Part shown: piece by piece, positions 17,637-20,761 of the stretch | How the letters are laid out: each line of letters opens with the position of its first letter | Numbering within the stretch: position 1 is the stretch's first letter | NCBI GenBank assembly: GCA_005885165.1 | Contig: VAXR01000044.1 | Coordinates: 1-20,761, forward strand | DNA length: 20,761 bases | Direction of reading: 5' to 3' | Origin: Actinomycetota bacterium | Lineage (GTDB): Bacteria; Actinomycetota; Thermoleophilia; Solirubrobacterales; Thermoleophilaceae | Notes under the pieces: generated by a model | Databases searched by the model: none | What the model saw: only the letters and a program-made list of their open reading frames with translations | Told to the model about the DNA's origin: nothing | Program-made: the position numbers and the translations under genes

Positions 17637-17953
17637 GACAGGACGGCGCCGTCGCCTCCAGCCAACACCGCGGCCATCCAGTGTCCCTCACGGGTCAGGG
17701 CCGTATGGCCAACCGCGTAGACACCTCTGTGGATGCGATGCAGCTTCCCCGCAGCGTGTCGTTTTCGAACGGTTGAAGCGGTGAGCCCCAGGTGCCTGAG
17801 CTGCTCCAGCGAGACCACCCCATGTTGCCGCGCTGCGAGTGCCGCGATCGACCGATCAACAGGGGGTTGGTCGAATTCCGTCCCATATTTTCCCGTAATT
17901 CGACCAACCCCCATCGCGGCCTCGATCGTGGCGGGCCGGGTGTTACCGATCAA
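17594..17953 (-). pseudogene. AbiEi-type winged-helix N-terminal half of the broken DUF559 gene
   Basis: This frame encodes IAALAARQHGVVSLEQLRHL, then GLTASTVRKRHAAGKLHRIHRG and VYAVGH. This is the N-terminal winged-helix module of AbiEi antitoxin-like proteins (DUF4095), which often precedes DUF559. It continues through MAAVLAGGDGAVLSHRDAAAL and then shifts out of frame to a TGA at 17594. Homologs normally continue with a segment of ~70-80 residues (WGL..., ...TTPARTLLDLA...) before LFDRRAL; that segment is absent. Candidate starts are TTG at 17953 and ATG at 17914. The ATG sits exactly at the foot of the inverted repeat 17862-17912, which is read through in frame. The gene is most likely non-functional, or represents an assembly fault. 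Confidence 0.72.
17862..17912. repeat. Perfect 16-bp inverted repeat (51-bp palindromic element) at the 5' end of the DUF559 gene
   Basis: GGGGGTTGGTCGAATT (17862-17877) and its exact reverse complement AATTCGACCAACCCCC (17897-17912) flank a 19-nt AT-rich spacer (17878-17896). The unit is 51 bp, divisible by three and open in the gene's frame. It overlaps the ATG at 17914-17912 on the minus strand, so a transcript beginning upstream would fold the start region into a very stable hairpin. It is AT-richer than the surrounding sequence. A chance 16-bp perfect match at this distance is very unlikely. It could be a REP-like repeat, an autoregulatory operator or a recombination remnant. Confidence 0.85.
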
Positions 17954-17963
17954 GGCGCGACGT

Positions 17964-17987
17964 AACGTGTGCGTGACGTTTGCGCAA
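17964..17987. promoter_or_regulatory. Nested small palindromes upstream of the DUF559 gene
   Basis: AACGT (17964-17968) and ACGTT (17976-17980) are inverted around 7 bp and abut TTGCGCAA (17980-17987), an 8-bp perfect palindrome. They sit just upstream of the broken gene on the minus strand and could be part of its promoter or operator. No convincing -35/-10 pair accompanies them, so this is only a candidate. Confidence 0.25.
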
Positions 17988-18020
17988 TAGCGCGGACGCT
18001 GTTGCGGAAGGGGCTGGCCG

Positions 18021-18037
18021 GGAGCCGGCCGGGCTCC
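18021..18037 (-). terminator. Possible terminator hairpin after dapB
   Basis: GGAGCC (18021-18026) and GGCTCC (18032-18037) form a 6-bp GC stem with a 5-nt loop, 35 bp beyond the dapB stop on the minus strand. A U-tract is lacking, as is common in GC-rich actinobacteria. Location supports a role in ending the pnp-M16-dapB transcript. Confidence 0.35.
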
Positions 18038-18071
18038 GAAGGCGATCGGCTCGGGATACCGGGGCGTCCGG

Positions 18072-18728
18072 CTACAGCAGGTTCTCGAGCCCGATCGTCG
18101 GGGAGCGCTCGAGGTCGGCCACGCGACGGACGGCCAGCAGCACGCCCGGCATGAACGACTCGCGCGAGATGGAGTCGTGCCTGATCGACAGGGTCTGCCC
18201 CACTCCGCCGAACAGCACCTCGTGGTGCGCCACCAGGCCCGGGAGGCGGACCGAGTGGATCGGCTCGTGCACGTTCCCGCCGGCGTCGCGAATGAGGTCC
18301 GCGGTGCGTGCGGCCGTCCCCGAGGGCGCGTCCAGCTTGCGATCGTGGTGGAGCTCGACGATCTCGCACTCCGGCATGTGCGGGGCCACCATCCGCGCCG
18401 CTTGCATCATCAGCACGGCCCCGATGGCGAAGTTCGGCGCCACGAACAGGTTCGCCGAGCCGACGCCCTCCAGCCCGGAGAAATCGGCTCCCGTGGTCCC
18501 CATCACGCAGTGGACGCCCGCCTCGAGGCACTGCCGCGCGTTGTCGAGCGCGGTGTCGGGCGTCGTGAAGTCGACGACCACGTCGGTGTCGCCCAGGACG
18601 TCCTGCAGCGCCGTGTCGAGCTGGGGATCGGCGCGCCCGACAAGCGCCATGTCCTCGGCGCCCTCGACGGCCTCGCACACCGTCTGTCCCATCCTGCCGG
18701 CCGCGCCTGAGACAGCGACGTTGATCAT
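18072..18728 (-). CDS. dapB: 4-hydroxy-tetrahydrodipicolinate reductase
   Basis: A 218-residue NAD(P)H-dependent reductase acting after DapA in the diaminopimelate pathway. The N-terminal nucleotide-binding GAAGRMGQ is at 8-15. GTTG (77-80) and VAPNFAIGAVLM (96-107) shape the cofactor site. ELHHDRKLDAPSGTA contains H127-H128 and the catalytic K131, plus the substrate-binding SGT. The C-terminus RHDSISRESFMPGVLLAVRR is standard. The protein is ~30-50 residues shorter than E. coli or corynebacterial DapB because the loop after RTADLIRDAGG is compact. All catalytic residues remain, so this is a family variant, not damage. The start is ATG at 18728, overlapping the TGA of the M16 peptidase (ATGA), so the genes are coupled. 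Confidence 0.95.
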   Translation of the reverse strand: MINVAVSGAAGRMGQTVCEAVEGAEDMALVGRADPQLDTALQDVLGDTDVVVDFTTPDTALDNARQCLEAGVHCVMGTTGADFSGLEGVGSANLFVAPNFAIGAVLMMQAARMVAPHMPECEIVELHHDRKLDAPSGTAARTADLIRDAGGNVHEPIHSVRLPGLVAHHEVLFGGVGQTLSIRHDSISRESFMPGVLLAVRRVADLERSPTIGLENLL

Positions 18729-20014
18729 GCCGCCAGCGCCGGGCTCACGGACTCGAGCGCCTGCCGGAAGACGTCCTCATCGCCGCCGATCCCGGCCGCC
18801 GACAGCCGTTCAGGCGCGAACAACTCGCGCGCGAGCGTGGTGACGTCGTCGAGCGTCACGGCGTCGACCGCGGCGATCATCTCGTCGAGCGTCATCAGCG
18901 GCACGTCCATCAGGAGCGATCCACCGAGCCGCGTCATGCGCGTGAGGGTGGACTCGAACGACAGCGACATGCGGCCCTTCACGTTCTCCTTCGCGCGCTC
19001 GAGCTCCTCCTCCGTGACGGGCTCGTCGGCGAGCCGCCGCAGCTCGGCGCCGATCACGTCCATCGCCTCTCGCACGTTGTCCGGCCGCGTCCCAACGTAT
19101 ATCCCCACCTGGCCCGAGTCGACGTACTGGCTCGAGTACGAGTAGACGGCGTAGGCCAGCCCGCGCTTCTCGCGCACCTCCAGGAAGAGCCGCGATGACG
19201 ACGCTCCTCCGAACAGCGTGTCGAGCACGCGCAGCGCGAACCGCCTGTCGTCCGCCCGCGCGATCCCCGGGCCGCCCAGGCAGAGGTGGTACTGCTCGGT
19301 GTCCTTCCGGCGAAACGCCGCCCGCGGGCTAGCGAGGTCGGGTGCCAAGTCGGCGCCGTCCGGGCGCCCCTCGACCGCGTCCGAGCACGTCTGCTCGACC
19401 AGCCGCGCCAGCTCGTCGTGATCCACGTTCCCGGCTGCCGCGACGACGAGGTTCGACCCCACGTACCGGCTGTCGTGGTACGCGGCGATCTCGGGGACAG
19501 GGACCTTCGCGATCACTTCCGCCTGGCCGATGATCGGCCGCCCCAGCGGGTGGTCGCCGAAGATGGCCTCGCCGAGCACGTCGTGCACCTTCTCGGACGG
19601 CTCGTCCTCGTACATCGCGATCTCCTCGATCACCACCTGGCGCTCGGAGTCGATGTCCGGGTACGCCGGCCGCAGCACCATGTCCGCGAGCACGTCGAAT
19701 GCGCGCTCGAGATGGCGGTCGAGGAAGCGCGAGTAGACCGAGGTGGTCTCCTTGCCGGTCCCCGCGTTCGCCTCCGCCCCCATCCCGTCGAAGATCTGAT
19801 CGATCTCGACCGAGCTGAAGCGGGCGGTCCCCTTGAAGAGGAGGTGCTCGAGGAAGTGCGAGATGCCGGCCTGAGCCTGCGGCTCGTTCCGCGAGCCGAC
19901 GCCGATCCAGAACCCGAGCGCGATCGAACGCACGCCGGGAACCCGCTCGGTCACGACGCGGATGCCCGAATCGAGCTCGGACAGCTGGTGGTCGTCGGCA
20001 GAGGAACCGCTCAA
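18725..20014 (-). CDS. M16-family zinc metallopeptidase (processing-peptidase-like)
   Basis: A 429-residue peptidase of the pitrilysin/MPP group. The inverted zinc motif HFLEH is at 53-57, with the third ligand expected in VVIEEI (E130/E131), about 74 residues on. RGLAYAVYSYSSQYVDSGQVG in the second half is the conserved non-catalytic-domain signature, and GFWIGVGSRNEPQAQAGISH is the classic lead-in. The two homologous halves are both complete. The actinobacterial gene next to pnp is widespread; substrates are unknown. The start is TTG at 20014, 29 bp after the pnp stop. An ATG at ~20035 is in another frame and meets a stop after six codons. It overlaps dapB by 4 bp, so pnp, this gene and dapB form one operon. 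Confidence 0.93.
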   Translation of the reverse strand: MSGSSADDHQLSELDSGIRVVTERVPGVRSIALGFWIGVGSRNEPQAQAGISHFLEHLLFKGTARFSSVEIDQIFDGMGAEANAGTGKETTSVYSRFLDRHLERAFDVLADMVLRPAYPDIDSERQVVIEEIAMYEDEPSEKVHDVLGEAIFGDHPLGRPIIGQAEVIAKVPVPEIAAYHDSRYVGSNLVVAAAGNVDHDELARLVEQTCSDAVEGRPDGADLAPDLASPRAAFRRKDTEQYHLCLGGPGIARADDRRFALRVLDTLFGGASSSRLFLEVREKRGLAYAVYSYSSQYVDSGQVGIYVGTRPDNVREAMDVIGAELRRLADEPVTEEELERAKENVKGRMSLSFESTLTRMTRLGGSLLMDVPLMTLDEMIAAVDAVTLDDVTTLARELFAPERLSAAGIGGDEDVFRQALESVSPALAA

Positions 20015-20043
20015 GCGGCCGCCCGCGAGGTCATCTGGACCAC

Positions 20044-20761
20044 CTACCGCCGATCGCGCGCGTGGTCAGGGCGTGGCGGCCTGTCGCGGCCGCCGCCGTC
20101 ACGGCCGCCGCCGTCGCGTGATCCGCGGCCGCGGCCCCCACGCGGCCGTCCGCCGCCTCCACCGCCCTTGTCGCCCGTGCCCACCTGCGAGAGCTCCTCG
20201 GCGGTCTTGCCCTCGACCTCGGGATCGTCGGCCAGGCGCAACCCGATGCGGCCGCGCTCCCGATCGACCTCGACGACCCGCACCGACACCTCGTCGCCGC
20301 GGTTCAGCACGTCCTCGACCGACTCGGCCCGCTGTCCGGGCGAGATGTTCGAGATGTGGAGCAGGCCGTCGGTGCCCTTCGAGAGCTCGACGAACGCCCC
20401 GAAGGTCGTGGTCTTCACGACCTTGGCCGACGGGAACTCGTCCCCAACCTCGACCTCCTTGGTCATCGATCGGATCCGCTCGACCAGGGCGTCGCCCTGC
20501 TCGCCGCTCGCCGCGTAGATCAGGACCGTGCCGTCGTCCTGCATGTCGATCTGCGCCTCGTACTCCTCGGACAGCGCGCGGATCGTCTCGCCGCCCTTGC
20601 CGATGACCATCCCGATCTTCTCCGGGTCGATCTGGATCGACGTGATCCGCGGCGCGTACGGGGAGAGCTCCGCCGCGGGCTCGGAGATGACCTCGTTCAT
20701 CTTGCCGAGGATGAAGGTCCGCCCCTCCTTCGCCTGCGTCAGCGCGTCGCGCAGGATGTCG
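20044..20761 (-). CDS. pnp: Polyribonucleotide nucleotidyltransferase, C-terminal part
   Basis: The 5' end lies beyond the window; 239 codons are visible, ending with the stop at 20044. The frame enters with ILRDALTQAKEGRTFILGKM, the end of the second RNase PH core. Next is a KH domain with IGMVIGKGGETIRALSEEY, containing the GxxG RNA-binding loop, then an S1 domain (TTTFGAFVELSKGTDGLLHI through RIGLRLADD). PNPase degrades RNA 3'-5' with phosphate. The last ~45 residues are an RGG/RDGGG-rich basic tail, probably disordered and RNA-binding. Its coding DNA holds two copies of a 15-bp unit at 20086-20115. First gene of the pnp-M16-dapB operon within the window. Confidence 0.97.
   Translation of the reverse strand, partial: DILRDALTQAKEGRTFILGKMNEVISEPAAELSPYAPRITSIQIDPEKIGMVIGKGGETIRALSEEYEAQIDMQDDGTVLIYAASGEQGDALVERIRSMTKEVEVGDEFPSAKVVKTTTFGAFVELSKGTDGLLHISNISPGQRAESVEDVLNRGDEVSVRVVEVDRERGRIGLRLADDPEVEGKTAEELSQVGTGDKGGGGGGRPRGGRGRGSRDGGGRDGGGRDRPPRPDHARDRR

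Noticed and set aside
18072..18728. DapB looks short (218 aa), suspected deletion
   Set aside because: One frame throughout, all catalytic and cofactor residues present. The compact loop is typical of this lineage as far as I recall.
20086..20115. Two copies of a 15-bp GC-rich unit, considered as a repeat element
   Set aside because: Explained by the RDGGG-rich coding tail of pnp.
19286..20518. 410-residue plus-strand open frame opposite the M16 peptidase and pnp
   Set aside because: Antisense shadow ending in Pro/Arg/Ser runs; both minus-strand genes are certain.

Overview
The window reads as a chromosomal segment of a very GC-rich actinobacterium, most likely class Thermoleophilia (Solirubrobacterales-like). 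This rests on the gene order (pnp, M16 peptidase, dapB; then dapA, rnj, ftsK on the same strand), the short actinobacterial-type DapB, the MprA/PhoB-style two-component pair and an EthA-type monooxygenase. It is an inference from gene content; no marker RNA gene is present. Frequent TTG and GTG starts and 4-bp stop/start overlaps fit this picture.

Layout. 1-488 (+) is the 3' end of a polytopic membrane protein resembling a GT-C glycosyltransferase. It converges on a minus-strand pair, an MMPL-family transporter fused to a STAS domain (2115-4679) followed by an EthA-like Baeyer-Villiger monooxygenase (557-2053). A hairpin lies at the convergence point. Upstream on the minus strand are thpR, cinA and a RodZ-like membrane HTH protein with overlapping ends (4758-7336), then a 381-bp gene-free gap with a strong hairpin, then ftsK (7718-10093). 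A two-component system (10217-12354, +) lies divergent from ftsK, and its 3' end overlaps that of rnj. rnj and dapA overlap by 4 bp (12311-14847, -). Next is a patch of single genes in alternating orientation: DUF3052 (+), a secreted beta-helix protein (-), a GNAT acetyltransferase (+) and a broken AbiEi/DUF559 gene (-) whose 5' end carries a perfect 16-bp inverted repeat. The window closes with dapB, an M16 zinc peptidase and the 3' part of pnp (-).

Functions. dapA and dapB are lysine/diaminopimelate enzymes. rnj and pnp are RNA-decay nucleases, and ftsK is the chromosome translocase. cinA and thpR are nucleotide and RNA-end metabolism genes. MMPL and EthA look like a separate lipid or hydrophobic-compound unit with its own promoter-like sequence.

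Most notable: three genes (the STAS end of MMPL, the PncC end of cinA, and the DUF559 gene) each look intact in two different frames on either side of a missing piece. This is the signature of internal deletions that are not multiples of three. They may be real gene decay or a systematic assembly fault. Two palindromes with 19-nt loops, at 7500-7538 and 17862-17912, also deserve attention. I did not find a convincing new multi-gene system. The best candidates are the MMPL-STAS/EthA unit and the palindrome attached to the DUF559 gene.
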